64,000 nt of DNA from Herbaspirillum sp. LeCh32-8 (GCF_017814915.1 NZ_JAGIPZ010000017.1:1-64000), one strand, 5' to 3'; counted from the stretch's first letter, positions 36,043 to 45,065 are shown. The notes: a model not told the origin generated them from the letters alone. Numbers and translations: made by a program.

Positions 36043-37488
36043 ATGACCATCGACTCATCCCCCGCAACCGGTAATTACCTGTCCGGCGCCGACGACGCGC
36101 GCCTGACCAATGAAGACCTCGCGCCCCTCAAACACCAGACCTGGGGCTCCTACAACATCTTCGCCTTCTGGATGTCCGACGTGCACAGCGTGGGCGGCTA
36201 CGTATTTGCCGGCAGCCTGTTCGCGCTGGGCCTGACCAGCTGGCAGGTGCTGATCTCGCTGCTGATCGGCATCACCATCGTCTACCTGTTGTGCAACCTG
36301 GTGGCGCGGCCCAGCCAGGCGCACGGCGTGCCGTATCCGGTGATGAGCCGACTGTCCTTCGGCGTGCTCGGCGCCAACGTACCGGCCATGATCCGCGGCC
36401 TGATCGCGGTGGCCTGGTACGGCATCCAGACCTACCTGGCCTCGGCCGCCTTCGTGGTGGTGGTGCTGAAGTTCTACCCGGAGCTCAAACCCTGGGCCGA
36501 CGTCCACGTGCATTCCTTCGCCGGCCTCTCGGCGCTGGGCTGGGGCGGCTTCCTGCTGCTGTGGGTATTGCAGGCGCTGGTGTTCTGGAACGGCATGGAA
36601 ACCATCAAGAAGTTCATCGACTTCGCCGGCCCGGCGGTCTACGTGGTGATGTTCGCGCTGGCCGGCTGGATGATCTGGAAGGCCGGCTGGCAGAACGTCG
36701 GCCTGAACCTGGGCGAGATCAAGTACAGCGGCTGGGCTGCGGTGTCGGTGATGATCACGGCGATCTCGCTGGTGGTGTCCTACTTCTCCGGGCCGATGCT
36801 CAACTTCGGCGACTTCTCGCGCTACTGTCACAGCTTCAAGGATGTGAAGCGCGGCAACTTCTGGGGCCTGCCGGTCAACTTCCTGGCCTTCTCGCTGGTG
36901 ACGGTGGTGACCACCTCGGCCACCATCGCGGTGTTCGGCGAGCTGATCACCGACCCGGTGGAGACCGTGGCGCGCATCGACAACACCACCGCCGCCGTGA
37001 TCGGCGCGCTGACCTTCCTGATGGCCACCATCGGCATCAACATCGTGGCCAACTTCGTGTCGGCCGCATTCGACTTCTCCAACCTCTCGCCCAGCCGCAT
37101 CAGCTGGCGCGCCGGCGGCATGATCGCGGCCACCGCCTCGATCTTCATCACGCCCTGGAACCTGTTCGGCAATCCCGAGGTGATCCACTACACGCTGGAC
37201 GTGCTGGGCGGCTTCATCGGCCCGCTGTACGGCATCCTGCTGGCCGACTACTACCTGGTCAAGAAGCGCCAGGTCAGCGTCGCCGACCTGTACTCGATGG
37301 ACCGGGGCGGACGCTACTGGTACACCAATGGCGTGAACCGCAACGCAGTCAAGGCGCTGGTGCTGGCCGCGGTGGTCTGCGTGGCCTGCGTGATGCTGCC
37401 GCAGCTGCGCGCGGCGGCGGACTTCTCCTGGTTCATCGGCGCCGCGCTGGGCGGGATGTTCTACCTGGTCTTCGCGCGCAAGGGGTAA
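36043..37488 (+). CDS. NCS1-family permease (purine/allantoin/hydantoin type)
   Basis: 481 residues with about twelve membrane segments. The opening NEDLAPLKHQTWGSYNIFAFWMSD (spread over residues 23-46), YGIQTYLAS and GDFSRYC are typical of NCS1 nucleobase-cation symporters. Placed 3 bp before an allantoin/hydantoin racemase and followed by PuuE, it most likely imports allantoin or a related ureide. GGAG precedes the ATG. Confidence 0.88.
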   Translation: MTIDSSPATGNYLSGADDARLTNEDLAPLKHQTWGSYNIFAFWMSDVHSVGGYVFAGSLFALGLTSWQVLISLLIGITIVYLLCNLVARPSQAHGVPYPVMSRLSFGVLGANVPAMIRGLIAVAWYGIQTYLASAAFVVVVLKFYPELKPWADVHVHSFAGLSALGWGGFLLLWVLQALVFWNGMETIKKFIDFAGPAVYVVMFALAGWMIWKAGWQNVGLNLGEIKYSGWAAVSVMITAISLVVSYFSGPMLNFGDFSRYCHSFKDVKRGNFWGLPVNFLAFSLVTVVTTSATIAVFGELITDPVETVARIDNTTAAVIGALTFLMATIGINIVANFVSAAFDFSNLSPSRISWRAGGMIAATASIFITPWNLFGNPEVIHYTLDVLGGFIGPLYGILLADYYLVKKRQVSVADLYSMDRGGRYWYTNGVNRNAVKALVLAAVVCVACVMLPQLRAAADFSWFIGAALGGMFYLVFARKG

Positions 37489-37491
37489 GCC

Positions 37492-38226
37492 ATGCGCATC
37501 AAGCTGATCAATCCCAACACCACCATGTCGATGACCGACGCCATGACCGCCTGCGCGCGCATGGTGGCCGCGCCCGGCACCGAGATCATCGGCGTCAGTC
37601 CGCAGATGGGGCCGGCCTCCATCGAGAGCCACTACGACGAGGCGCTGGCGGTGCCCGGCCTGCTGCAGGAGATCGAGCGCGGCGAGCGTGACGGCTACGA
37701 CGCCTACGTCATCGCCTGCTTCGGCGACCCCGGCCTGTCGGCCGCGCGCGAGCTGGCGCGCGGGCCGGTGATCGGCATCGCCGAGGCGGCCATGCACATG
37801 GCTAGCCTGGTGGCGCCGTCGTTCTCGGTGGTGACCACGCTGGCGCGCACCGGCGGCATGGCCTGGCACCTGGCCGAACGCTACGGCATGCAGCGCTTTT
37901 GCCGCAACGTGCGCGCCTGCGAGATCGCAGTGCTGGAGCTGGAGAACCCGGCCTCGGACGCGCGCGCCCGCATCACCGACGAATGCCGGCGCGCGCTGAC
38001 CGAGGATGGGGCCGAAGCCATCGTGCTCGGCTGCGCCGGCATGGCCGACCTGTGCGCGGCGATCGCGCGCGACATCGGCGCGCCGGTGATCGACGGCGTC
38101 ACCGCCGCCGTCAAACTGGCCGAGTCGCTGGTGGCGCTGGGACTGGCCACCGCCAAGCGCGGCGAGCTGGCGCTGCCGCCGCCCAAGGCTTACCATGGCC
38201 TGCTGCGGGAGTTCGCACGATCATGA
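37492..38226 (+). CDS. Asp/Glu/hydantoin racemase family protein, probable allantoin racemase
   Basis: 244 residues. The two-cysteine racemase active site is visible: Cys76 in IACFGDPGL and Cys181 in LGCAGMADL, each in a pseudo-symmetric half. The opening KLINPNTT is typical of the HyuE/HpxA group. Racemisation of allantoin makes both enantiomers available to the downstream allantoinase. Coupled to the permease (3-bp gap). Confidence 0.87.
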   Translation: MRIKLINPNTTMSMTDAMTACARMVAAPGTEIIGVSPQMGPASIESHYDEALAVPGLLQEIERGERDGYDAYVIACFGDPGLSAARELARGPVIGIAEAAMHMASLVAPSFSVVTTLARTGGMAWHLAERYGMQRFCRNVRACEIAVLELENPASDARARITDECRRALTEDGAEAIVLGCAGMADLCAAIARDIGAPVIDGVTAAVKLAESLVALGLATAKRGELALPPPKAYHGLLREFARS

Positions 38227-38291
38227 TTCATCCGCCGGCGCGGCTGGCCTGCGCCGGGCATTTTCTTTTCATCGCAACCAGAATGAGCACC

Positions 38292-39224
38292 ATGTCTTCG
38301 CAACAACACTACCCACGCGACCTCGCCGGCTACGGCCGCAACCCGCCGCACGCGCAATGGCCAGGCCAGGCGCGCGTGGCGCTGCAATTCGTCCTGAACT
38401 ATGAGGAAGGCGGCGAGAACTGCGTGTTGCACGGCGACGCGGCATCCGAACAGTTCCTCTCCGAAATCGTCGGCGCGGCGGCCTACCCGGCGCGCCACAT
38501 GTCGATGGAATCGATCTACGAATACGGCTCGCGCGCGGGCGTGTGGCGCATCCTGCGCGAGTTTGAAAAGCGCGGCCTGCCGCTGACGGTGTTCGGCGTG
38601 GCCATGGCCATGCAGCGCGCGCCGGAGGTCACCCGCGCCTTCATCGAGCTGGGCCACGAAATCGCCTGCCACGGCCTGCGCTGGATCCACTACCAAGGCA
38701 TGGACATCGAAACCGAGCGCTCGCACATGCAACAGGCGGTGCAGATCTTCCGCGAACTCACCGGCAGCGCCCCGCTGGGCTGGTACACCGGCCGCGACTC
38801 CCCCAACACCCGGCAGCTGGTGGTGGAACACGGCGGCTTCGCCTACGACTCCGACTACTACGGCGACGACCTGCCGTTCTGGACCGAGGTGCAGACCGCC
38901 GGCGGCCAGACCAAGCCGCACCTGGTCGTGCCCTACACGCTGGACTCCAACGACATGCGCTTCGCCACGCCGCAAGGCTTCAACACCGGCGAGCACTTCT
39001 ACCAGTACCTGAAGGACAGTTTCGACGTGCTGTACGAAGAAGGAGAAGACGCGCCCAAGATGCTCTCCATCGGCATGCACTGCCGCCTGCTCGGCCGCCC
39101 GGGACGCTTTCGCGCGCTGCAGCGCTTCCTCGACTATGTGCAGTCGCACGAGAAGGTATGGATCTGCCGGCGCATCGACATCGCCGAGCACTGGAAGAAG
39201 GTGCACCCGTATCAACCGCGCTGA
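38292..39224 (+). CDS. puuE: Allantoinase PuuE (polysaccharide-deacetylase fold)
   Basis: 310 residues, strongly similar by eye to metal-independent PuuE allantoinases: YPRDLAGYGRNPPHAQWPG, FVLNYEEGGE, MSMESIYEYGSRAGVWR, GWYTGRDSPNTR and PYTLDSNDMRF. It hydrolyses allantoin to allantoate. A second in-frame ATG lies three codons upstream (38283). Located 65 bp after the racemase and closed by a terminator at 39241. Confidence 0.95.
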   Translation: MSSQQHYPRDLAGYGRNPPHAQWPGQARVALQFVLNYEEGGENCVLHGDAASEQFLSEIVGAAAYPARHMSMESIYEYGSRAGVWRILREFEKRGLPLTVFGVAMAMQRAPEVTRAFIELGHEIACHGLRWIHYQGMDIETERSHMQQAVQIFRELTGSAPLGWYTGRDSPNTRQLVVEHGGFAYDSDYYGDDLPFWTEVQTAGGQTKPHLVVPYTLDSNDMRFATPQGFNTGEHFYQYLKDSFDVLYEEGEDAPKMLSIGMHCRLLGRPGRFRALQRFLDYVQSHEKVWICRRIDIAEHWKKVHPYQPR

Positions 39225-39240
39225 ACGACGCGCACGTGAC

Positions 39241-39265
39241 AACGCCGGCTGACGCCGGCGTTTTT
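39241..39265 (+). terminator. Intrinsic terminator of the puuE operon
   Basis: Perfect 9-bp stem AACGCCGGC / GCCGGCGTT with loop TGAC and five T after it. Confidence 0.88.
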
Positions 39266-39448
39266 CTTTGCCTGGCGACTTTCGTGCGAGGCGCGACGAA
39301 CGACGCTAGGCCCTTGCTTTCGCAGGGACGACGGATTACATGAGATAGCGAGCCGCCACATCGAGGCCGAAGGCGGGGAAGAAGCAGCGCGATGCCGCAG
39401 GCGAGGCGGATGGCATTTCCCCTTGTGGGCCAGCCGGCGGAGTGCGGT

Positions 39449-39504
39449 GAAAAATGGATCAGCAAGGCAACCGGAGCGCAGCGACTTTGCCTTGCCCATT
39501 TTTC
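39449..39504. repeat. Long inverted repeat
   Basis: Arms GAAAAATGG-atca-GCAAGGCAA (39449-39470) and TTGCCTTGC-CCATTTTTC (39487-39504): 18 matched positions with a 4-base bulge in the left arm and a 16-base loop. Sits about 45 bp before repeat copy B and may be part of a composite element. Confidence 0.75.
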
Positions 39505-39550
39505 AGCGCGCTGCGCCGGGAACCCCGCAGGGGCTGGCACTTAGGGGCCG

Positions 39551-39760
39551 CCTTCTTTTGCTTACTTTTCTTGGCGGAGCAAGAAAAGTGAGCGGCTGCC
39601 GGGCCGCCCCCGGCGCTCCGCTCCGACCGGAGAGAGCAAGCATCAAAGCCAGTACGCCCATAAGCAGCAAGACCAGACTACCCAACGCGCCTCAACAAGC
39701 ACCAGTGAAGCACAACAAACGACGCTGGATCCCTGCTTTCGCAGTGACGACGGCTTAAAC
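39551..39760. repeat. Dispersed repeat, copy B (about 210 bp)
   Basis: Partner of 10-220, same orientation, beginning with CCTTCTTTTGCTTACTTTTC and ending at GACGACGGCTTAAAC. It ends 30 bp before the puuD stop codon, just as copy A lies just past the 3' end of pelG. Confidence 0.8.
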
Positions 39761-39791
39761 GAGATGAGGAGTCAGTCTTTCCAACTGCGGG

Positions 39792-41081
39792 TCAGTTGGT
39801 AGCAGCCCCCGCCTCAAACCACTTCCCAATAATCGCCCGCTCATCATCGGTAATGTTGGTCATATTCCCCAACGGCATCGTCTTCTGCAGCACCGCCTGC
39901 TGATAAATCTGCTGCGCATGCTGCGCGATATGCTCCTTGCTGTCCAGCAGCACGCCCTTGCCCGGCACCGGCATCAGGGTCGGCTTGGCCGCATGGCACT
40001 GGATGCAGCGCGCCTCGATCACCTGCTGCACCTGGGCAAACCCGCCGGTAGCCGCAGGTGCCTTGGCATCGTCGCCCGCAGACGCCACCGCAGCGGGAGC
40101 CGCCGCCGCGTCGGCAGGCTTGGCCTGCTCCTGGTGATGCACGGCCGCCGGCACGGGCTTGTCGCGCATCATCGGGCTCAAGCCAATCGCCACCGCCAGT
40201 AGCAGCGCTACCGCCACACCCGGATACCACCAGTTGTAAACGCCCTTGTGACGCAGCACGAAGAACTGGCGGATCAAGGCGCCCGCCGCCATGATCATCA
40301 GCAGCACCAGCCAGTTATGCGGCGCGCTGTAGGTCATGCTGTAGTGGTTGGAGAGCATGGCGAACAGCACCGGCAGCGTGAAATAGGTGTTGTGCACGCT
40401 ACGCTGCTTGCCGCGTTTGCCGTGGATGGGGTCGGGCGCCTGGCCGGCGCGCATGGACGCGACCATCTTGCGCTGGCCGGGAATGATCCACACCAGCACG
40501 TTGGCGCTCATGATGGTGGCCAGCGAGGCCCCGCTGATGAGGAAGGCGGCGCGTCCGGAGAACAGATGGCAGGCGGCCCACACCGACACCACCACCTGCA
40601 GCCCAACCAACAGGTTGACCAGCCGGTCGGCGTTGGGACGGTCGCCGATATTGCTGCAGATGGCGTCGTAGATCAGCCAGTTGAAGACCAGGAAGGCGAT
40701 CGCGGTGCCGCCGGCCATCGAGGCCGACATGTCGAACACGTTGCGGTCCACCAGGAACACGTTGGCATTGAACAGGTACAGCAACGAGAACAGCGCGAAG
40801 CCGGACAGCCAGGTGCTGTACGACTCCCAGTAGAACCAGTGCAGGTGCTCGGGCAACTGCCTGGGCGCCAGCAGGTATTTCTGCGGGTTGTAGAAACCGC
40901 CGCCGTGCACCGCCCACAGCTCGCCGCCGACGCCCTTTTCCTTCAGCTCGGGGTCGGTGGGCTGGACCAGGCTGTTGTCCAGCCAGACGAAGTAGAAGGA
41001 TGAGCCGATCCAGGCGATCGCGGTGATCACGTGCAGCCAGCGCAGCAGCAGATTGAGCCAGTCGAAGATATAGGCTTCCAT
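39792..41081 (-). CDS. puuD: Urate oxidase PuuD with C-terminal cytochrome c domain
   Basis: 429 residues. About eight to nine membrane segments (residues 1-310) with the family opening LRWLHVITAIAWIGSSFYFV and GGGFYNPQKY, then a Pro/Ala-rich linker and a cytochrome c domain with the heme motif CIQCH (Cys359, Cys362, His363) and a likely Met ligand in KTMPLGN. PuuD-type enzymes oxidise urate to 5-hydroxyisourate and feed electrons to the respiratory chain rather than making H2O2. Neighbouring PuuE fits the same pathway. The 5-hydroxyisourate hydrolase and decarboxylase genes are not in the window. Confidence 0.93.
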   Translation of the reverse strand: MEAYIFDWLNLLLRWLHVITAIAWIGSSFYFVWLDNSLVQPTDPELKEKGVGGELWAVHGGGFYNPQKYLLAPRQLPEHLHWFYWESYSTWLSGFALFSLLYLFNANVFLVDRNVFDMSASMAGGTAIAFLVFNWLIYDAICSNIGDRPNADRLVNLLVGLQVVVSVWAACHLFSGRAAFLISGASLATIMSANVLVWIIPGQRKMVASMRAGQAPDPIHGKRGKQRSVHNTYFTLPVLFAMLSNHYSMTYSAPHNWLVLLMIMAAGALIRQFFVLRHKGVYNWWYPGVAVALLLAVAIGLSPMMRDKPVPAAVHHQEQAKPADAAAAPAAVASAGDDAKAPAATGGFAQVQQVIEARCIQCHAAKPTLMPVPGKGVLLDSKEHIAQHAQQIYQQAVLQKTMPLGNMTNITDDERAIIGKWFEAGAATN

Positions 41082-41207
41082 GGTCGGGTCGAGTCCTCTG
41101 TGTTGTTGTGTGGCGGTTCTAGCATAAATGGTGCCGGGTGGCGAGCGCGCGCGGCCGGATCGGCGTGCGGCCGCGTTTGTAAGCGATTCCAGCCATTTTT
41201 ACTAGCG

Positions 41208-41241
41208 ATTGGCCACAATATCGCAAAGCGCTGTCGACAAT
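41208..41241. promoter_or_regulatory. Paired GntR-like boxes, pair C
   Basis: ATTGGCCACAAT (41208-41219) and GCTGTCGACAAT (41230-41241), 22 bp apart, about 130-160 bp before the puuD start codon on the other strand. The first box has perfect ATTG/CAAT arms. Confidence 0.55.
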
Positions 41242-41394
41242 ATCTGCCAACGCTGATAAGCGACAGATTCTTGCGCACATAATCCCAAGCCCAGCATTGG
41301 CGCGACTTTTCGTCGTACCCCGCCACCAGCGCGGCCGCCGGCACCTCTCCATTTTTAGTGCAGCGCGTCAAATTCGGTGCAAGCCAAGCACCAA

Positions 41395-41428
41395 GTTGTC
41401 GCAAATAGAAGAAATCATTGTCAACAAA
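41395..41428. promoter_or_regulatory. Paired GntR-like boxes, pair D
   Basis: GTTGTCGCAAAT (41395-41406) and ATTGTCAACAAA (41417-41428), again 22 bp apart. The second box matches ATTG-N4-CAAT at all but one arm position. Confidence 0.45.
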
Positions 41429-41634
41429 ATGACGCAGGCTTGGCGACCGGCCCGCCGGCCTGTCCCCGGGCCACCTTGCGCGCCGTTCCCCTGCGGCGTC
41501 CACGCGACATCGCCCGCCTCCACGCGGCGCATCACCCGCAATCGGCGGCAAGCCGCCGTGCCGCGCCGCCGGCCGATCTTTACATCCCGCCTCCGAAAAA
41601 GCAGCCGCAAACCCGCTCAGCATCGTCGATGGCA

Positions 41635-41651
41635 TTGGCACGATATCTGCT
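41635..41651 (+). promoter_or_regulatory. Sigma-54 promoter of the porin gene
   Basis: TTGGCACG-ATAT-CTGCT: the -24 element is perfect, the -12 element matches 4 of 5 bases, and GG and GC are separated by exactly 10 bp. The 5' leader would be about 115 nt. RpoN control fits use of purines as nitrogen source. Confidence 0.7.
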
Positions 41652-41777
41652 AAACACTCGTCCTGAGTCCGCGGCGGCGGGCGCAACGGGAGAGTTGCAA
41701 CATCGTTCGCCGACGCGGCAGAAGAGGTGAACTGGCCGGGCAATCCCGCCCGGCGTCTTTTAAATCAGGGGAGCGTA

Positions 41778-42863
41778 ATGAAAAAAACTCGTTTGGCATT
41801 GGCCTTGGCATCCTGTCTGGTGGCCGGCAGCGCGATGGCGCAATCGTCCGTCACGGTCAGCGGTCTGGTCGATGCCTTCGCCGGCAGCATGAAAAACAGC
41901 GGTGAAGCCAGCAAGGCTTCCGTCGGTTCGGGCGGCATGACCACCTCGTGGATCGGCTTCAAGGGCATTGAAGACCTGGGCGGCGGCCTGCGCGCGGAAT
42001 TCAACCTGACCTCCTTCTTCCAGACCGACACCGGCGCCTACGGCCGCTTCTCGGGCGACAACCTGTTCTCACGCGACGCCAACATCGCGCTGGCCGGCAA
42101 CTACGGCCGCGTCATGCTGGGCCGCGGCCTGGCGCCGAGCTTCCTGCCGACCGTGCTGTTCAACCCGTTCGGCGACTCCTTCACTTTCTCGCCGCTGGTG
42201 CTGCACGTCTACACGCCGTCGGGCAACTTCGGCGCGCGCTCCTGGGCCCAGGCCAACGCGGCCGACAGCGGCTGGAGCAACGAGATCATCTACACCACGC
42301 CCAAGTTCGGCGGCCTGCAGGCCAACCTGCACTACCAGCTGGGTGAAGTCGCCGGCCAGACCGGCAAGAAGAACATCGGCGTGAACGCGCTGTACTTCAA
42401 CGGCGGCCTGGCCCTGACCGGCCTGTACTTCGACGCCCAGGTCAGCAACCCGAACTCGGGCAGCGCCATCATCGACGCCACCGCGCCGTTCAACTCGATC
42501 ACCCGCCAGAAGACATGGATGGTTGGCGCCACCTATGACTTCCAGGTGGTCAAGCTGTACGGCACCTACCAGGGCAGCAAGGACACCACCGCCGGCACCA
42601 GCCAGGCCAAGGACAAGGTGTTCAGCGTCGGCCTGTCGGCGCCGGTGGGCAACGGCTCCATCTTGGCCGCCTTCGCCCGCACCAAGCGCACCGGCGACCT
42701 GCTGGCCAGCACGTCGGGTGACGTCTCGCGCAACACCACGTCGGTCGGCTACGACTATTTCATGTCCAAGCGCACCGACCTGTACGCGATCGTCATGAAC
42801 GACAAGATCTCGACCAAGAGCTCGGGCGTTTCCTTCGGCCTGGGCATGCGCCATCGTTTCTGA
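41778..42863 (+). CDS. Gram-negative porin (betaproteobacterial general-porin family)
   Basis: 361 residues with a signal peptide cleaved at AMA-QSSVT, the family opening SSVTVSGLVDAFAG, SWIGFKGIEDLGGGLRAEF, repeated amphipathic beta-strands and a C-terminal phenylalanine (LGMRHRF). It should form a trimeric 16-strand outer-membrane channel. Position behind a sigma-54 promoter and before an ABC importer suggests scavenging of the imported nitrogen compound. Confidence 0.9.
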   Translation: MKKTRLALALASCLVAGSAMAQSSVTVSGLVDAFAGSMKNSGEASKASVGSGGMTTSWIGFKGIEDLGGGLRAEFNLTSFFQTDTGAYGRFSGDNLFSRDANIALAGNYGRVMLGRGLAPSFLPTVLFNPFGDSFTFSPLVLHVYTPSGNFGARSWAQANAADSGWSNEIIYTTPKFGGLQANLHYQLGEVAGQTGKKNIGVNALYFNGGLALTGLYFDAQVSNPNSGSAIIDATAPFNSITRQKTWMVGATYDFQVVKLYGTYQGSKDTTAGTSQAKDKVFSVGLSAPVGNGSILAAFARTKRTGDLLASTSGDVSRNTTSVGYDYFMSKRTDLYAIVMNDKISTKSSGVSFGLGMRHRF

Positions 42864-42912
42864 TGCGCCTGCAGGGTTGACGGCGTCCCGGCAACGGGGC
42901 GCCATCGACGGC

Positions 42913-42950
42913 GGCGACCGCGCGGATTTCCTTCCCGCGCGGTGGTCGCC
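42913..42950 (+). other. Stable hairpin between porin and ABC genes
   Basis: Arms GGCGACC-GCGCGG and CCGCGC-GGTGGTCGCC with a small bulge. There is no T-run, so it is not a classic terminator; it may protect the abundant porin mRNA from 3' decay or dampen read-through into the transporter genes. Confidence 0.4.
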
Positions 42951-43151
42951 GGCAGCAACGTAGTACGGCAAACCGGCGACTCCTTCTGGCCGGCCAGCCG
43001 CGTCTTGAGCCTGTGCTTGGGTGGAAACCGTATTACCGGAATGCGCGGCGCCTCTGCCTGCGTACCTGCATCGCCAAGCTTCTGTAAGGCGGCGCGCGCA
43101 TTGCGGTTTCCACCATCTTTTTCTTTCAATCGCCTTTCGGGAGACTTCCCC

Positions 43152-44186
43152 ATGCGTTCATTCCGCTTCCTCGGCTGTTCGGCGGCATTGCTGCTCGGCC
43201 TGGTATCGGCATCGTCCTCTTTCGCACAAGAGACCAAGATCAAATTCCAGCTGGACTGGCGCTTCGAAGGGCCGTCCGCCCTGTTCCTGGTGGCCAAGTC
43301 CAAGGGTTACTTCGCCCAGGAAAAACTGGACGTCACCATCGACGCCGGCAACGGCTCGGGCAACGCCGTCAACCGCGTGGCCTCCGGCACCTATGACATG
43401 GGCTTCGCCGACATGGCCGCATTGATGGAGTTCGCCGCCAACAATGCGGACGCGCCGGCCAAACCGGTGGCCGTGATGATGGTCTACAACGACACCCCGG
43501 CGGCGATCTTTTCGCTGAAGAAGTCCGGCATCAAAAAACCGGCCGACCTGGCCGGCAAGAAACTGGGCGCGCCGGTGTTCGACGCCGGCCGCCGCGGTTA
43601 TCCGATCTTCGCCAAGGCCAACGGTCTGGACGCGTCCAAGGCGCAATGGACCAGCATGGATCCGCCGCTGCGCGAGACCATGCTGGCGCGCGGCGACGTG
43701 GACGCCATCACCGGTTTTTACTTCACCTCGCTGCTGAACCTGAACGCGCGCGGCATCAAGGATGAAGACGTCAACGTGATGATGTATCCCGACTACGGCG
43801 TCAAGCTCTACGGCAACGCCATCATCGCCTCCGAGGCCATGATCAAGCAGAAGCCGGAAGCCATCAAAGCCTTCCTGCGCGCCTTCGCCAAGGCCACCAA
43901 GGACGTGATCGCCAATCCCGAAGCCGCCATCAAGGTAGTCAAGGAACGCGACGGCCTGATCGACGAAAAGCTGGAGCTGCGCCGCCTGAAGCTGGCCATC
44001 GCCAGCGCCATCGCCACGCCGCACGCCAAGTCCGAAGGCTACGGCCAGGTGTTCGGCCCGCGCCTGACGCTGATGGCCTCGCAGGTCTCGGACGCCTACG
44101 GCACCAAGACCCGCGTGAACGCCGACAAGGTCTGGAACGGCGCGTTCCTGCCGTCCAAGGCGGAGCTGGACGTTCTCCCCAAGTAA
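43152..44186 (+). CDS. NitT/TauT-type ABC transporter substrate-binding protein
   Basis: 344 residues with a signal peptide (cleavage near SFA-QETKIK) and an NMT1/ThiY-like fold: QLDWRFEGPSALFLVAKSKG and the GNGSGNAVNRVASGTYDMGF region. Relatives bind pyrimidines, riboflavin, sulfonates or nitrate. Between the urate/allantoin genes and a nucleoside importer, a purine-derived or other nitrogenous ring compound is the likely ligand, but this is inference. Confidence 0.87.
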   Translation: MRSFRFLGCSAALLLGLVSASSSFAQETKIKFQLDWRFEGPSALFLVAKSKGYFAQEKLDVTIDAGNGSGNAVNRVASGTYDMGFADMAALMEFAANNADAPAKPVAVMMVYNDTPAAIFSLKKSGIKKPADLAGKKLGAPVFDAGRRGYPIFAKANGLDASKAQWTSMDPPLRETMLARGDVDAITGFYFTSLLNLNARGIKDEDVNVMMYPDYGVKLYGNAIIASEAMIKQKPEAIKAFLRAFAKATKDVIANPEAAIKVVKERDGLIDEKLELRRLKLAIASAIATPHAKSEGYGQVFGPRLTLMASQVSDAYGTKTRVNADKVWNGAFLPSKAELDVLPK

Positions 44187-44262
44187 TTGCCTGCAGCAGG
44201 AACGGCGGCAGCCGAGCGCCGCCGTCCGGATCACCAGCCACAGTACAGAAAAGAAGCAAACC

Positions 44263-45048
44263 ATGAGTGAGACTTTCGTCGATTTCCGCCACGTCTACCT
44301 GGCCTATGACGGCGCCGCCGAGTTCGCGGTGGAAGACATCGACCTGCAGACCAAAGCGGGCGAATTCATCGCCATCGTCGGGCCTTCCGGCTGCGGCAAG
44401 TCGACCTTCATGAAACTGGCCACCGGCCTGAAACAACCCAACCGCGGCAGCGTCGTGATCGACGGCCGGCCGGTGACCGGTCCGCTGAAGTTCGTCGGCA
44501 TGGCCTTCCAGGCGCCGACCCTGCTGCCCTGGCGCACCACGCTGGAGAACGTGCTGCTGCCGCTGGAAATCGTCGAACCCTATCGCCGCGATTTCAAGCA
44601 GAAGAAAGCCGAATACACCGAGCGCGCGTTGAAGCTGCTCAAGACCGTGGGGCTGGACGGCTATGCCGACAAGTTCCCCTGGCAGCTCTCCGGCGGCATG
44701 CAGCAACGCGCCTCGATCTGCCGCGCGCTGATCCACGAACCCAAGATGCTGCTGCTGGACGAGCCCTTCGGCGCGCTCGACGCCTTCACCCGCGAAGAGC
44801 TGTGGTGCGTGCTGCGCGATCTGTGGGCGGAACGCAAATTCAACGTCATCCTGGTCACGCACGACCTGCGCGAAGCGGCCTTCCTGGCCGACACCATCTA
44901 TGTGATGAGCAAGCGCCCGGGCCGCATCGTGGTGCGCCGCGAGAACCCGCTGCCGCGCCCCTGCGCGCTGGAAACCACTTATACCGACGCCTTCAACGCC
45001 CTGGTGCACGAGCTGCGCGAGCATATCGGCCACGTGCGCAACACCTGA
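44263..45048 (+). CDS. NitT/TauT-type ABC transporter ATP-binding protein
   Basis: 261 residues: Walker A GPSGCGKST, Q-loop AFQAPTLLPW, signature LSGGMQQR, Walker B MLLLDEPFGALD, switch LVTHDL. SsuB/TauB family. Follows the binding protein by 76 bp and precedes the permease by 17 bp. Confidence 0.92.
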   Translation: MSETFVDFRHVYLAYDGAAEFAVEDIDLQTKAGEFIAIVGPSGCGKSTFMKLATGLKQPNRGSVVIDGRPVTGPLKFVGMAFQAPTLLPWRTTLENVLLPLEIVEPYRRDFKQKKAEYTERALKLLKTVGLDGYADKFPWQLSGGMQQRASICRALIHEPKMLLLDEPFGALDAFTREELWCVLRDLWAERKFNVILVTHDLREAAFLADTIYVMSKRPGRIVVRRENPLPRPCALETTYTDAFNALVHELREHIGHVRNT

Positions 45049-45065
45049 GCCGGGGAGAACACGAC

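Larger units (their letters stand above)
39225..39791. other. Repeat-rich intergenic region between puuE and puuD
   Basis: 567 bp between two convergent genes. It holds the puuE terminator, a partial copy of the dispersed repeat's 3' half (about 39279-39340), a long inverted repeat (39449-39504) and full copy B of the dispersed repeat (39551-39760). No gene is supported. Confidence 0.7.
41082..41777. other. Divergent control region between puuD and porin
   Basis: 696 bp without a supported gene. It carries two pairs of 22-bp-spaced boxes (41208-41241, 41395-41428), a sigma-54 promoter toward the porin (41635-41651), and a Shine-Dalgarno AGGGGAG before the porin ATG. A weaker sigma-54-like minus-strand sequence with TTGCA at the -12 side lies near 41378-41395 and might serve puuD. 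Confidence 0.6.

Noticed and set aside
36055-38196. 713-codon minus-strand frame across the NCS1 permease and racemase genes
   Set aside because: His/Arg/Asp/Gln-rich shadow spanning two real genes and their junction.
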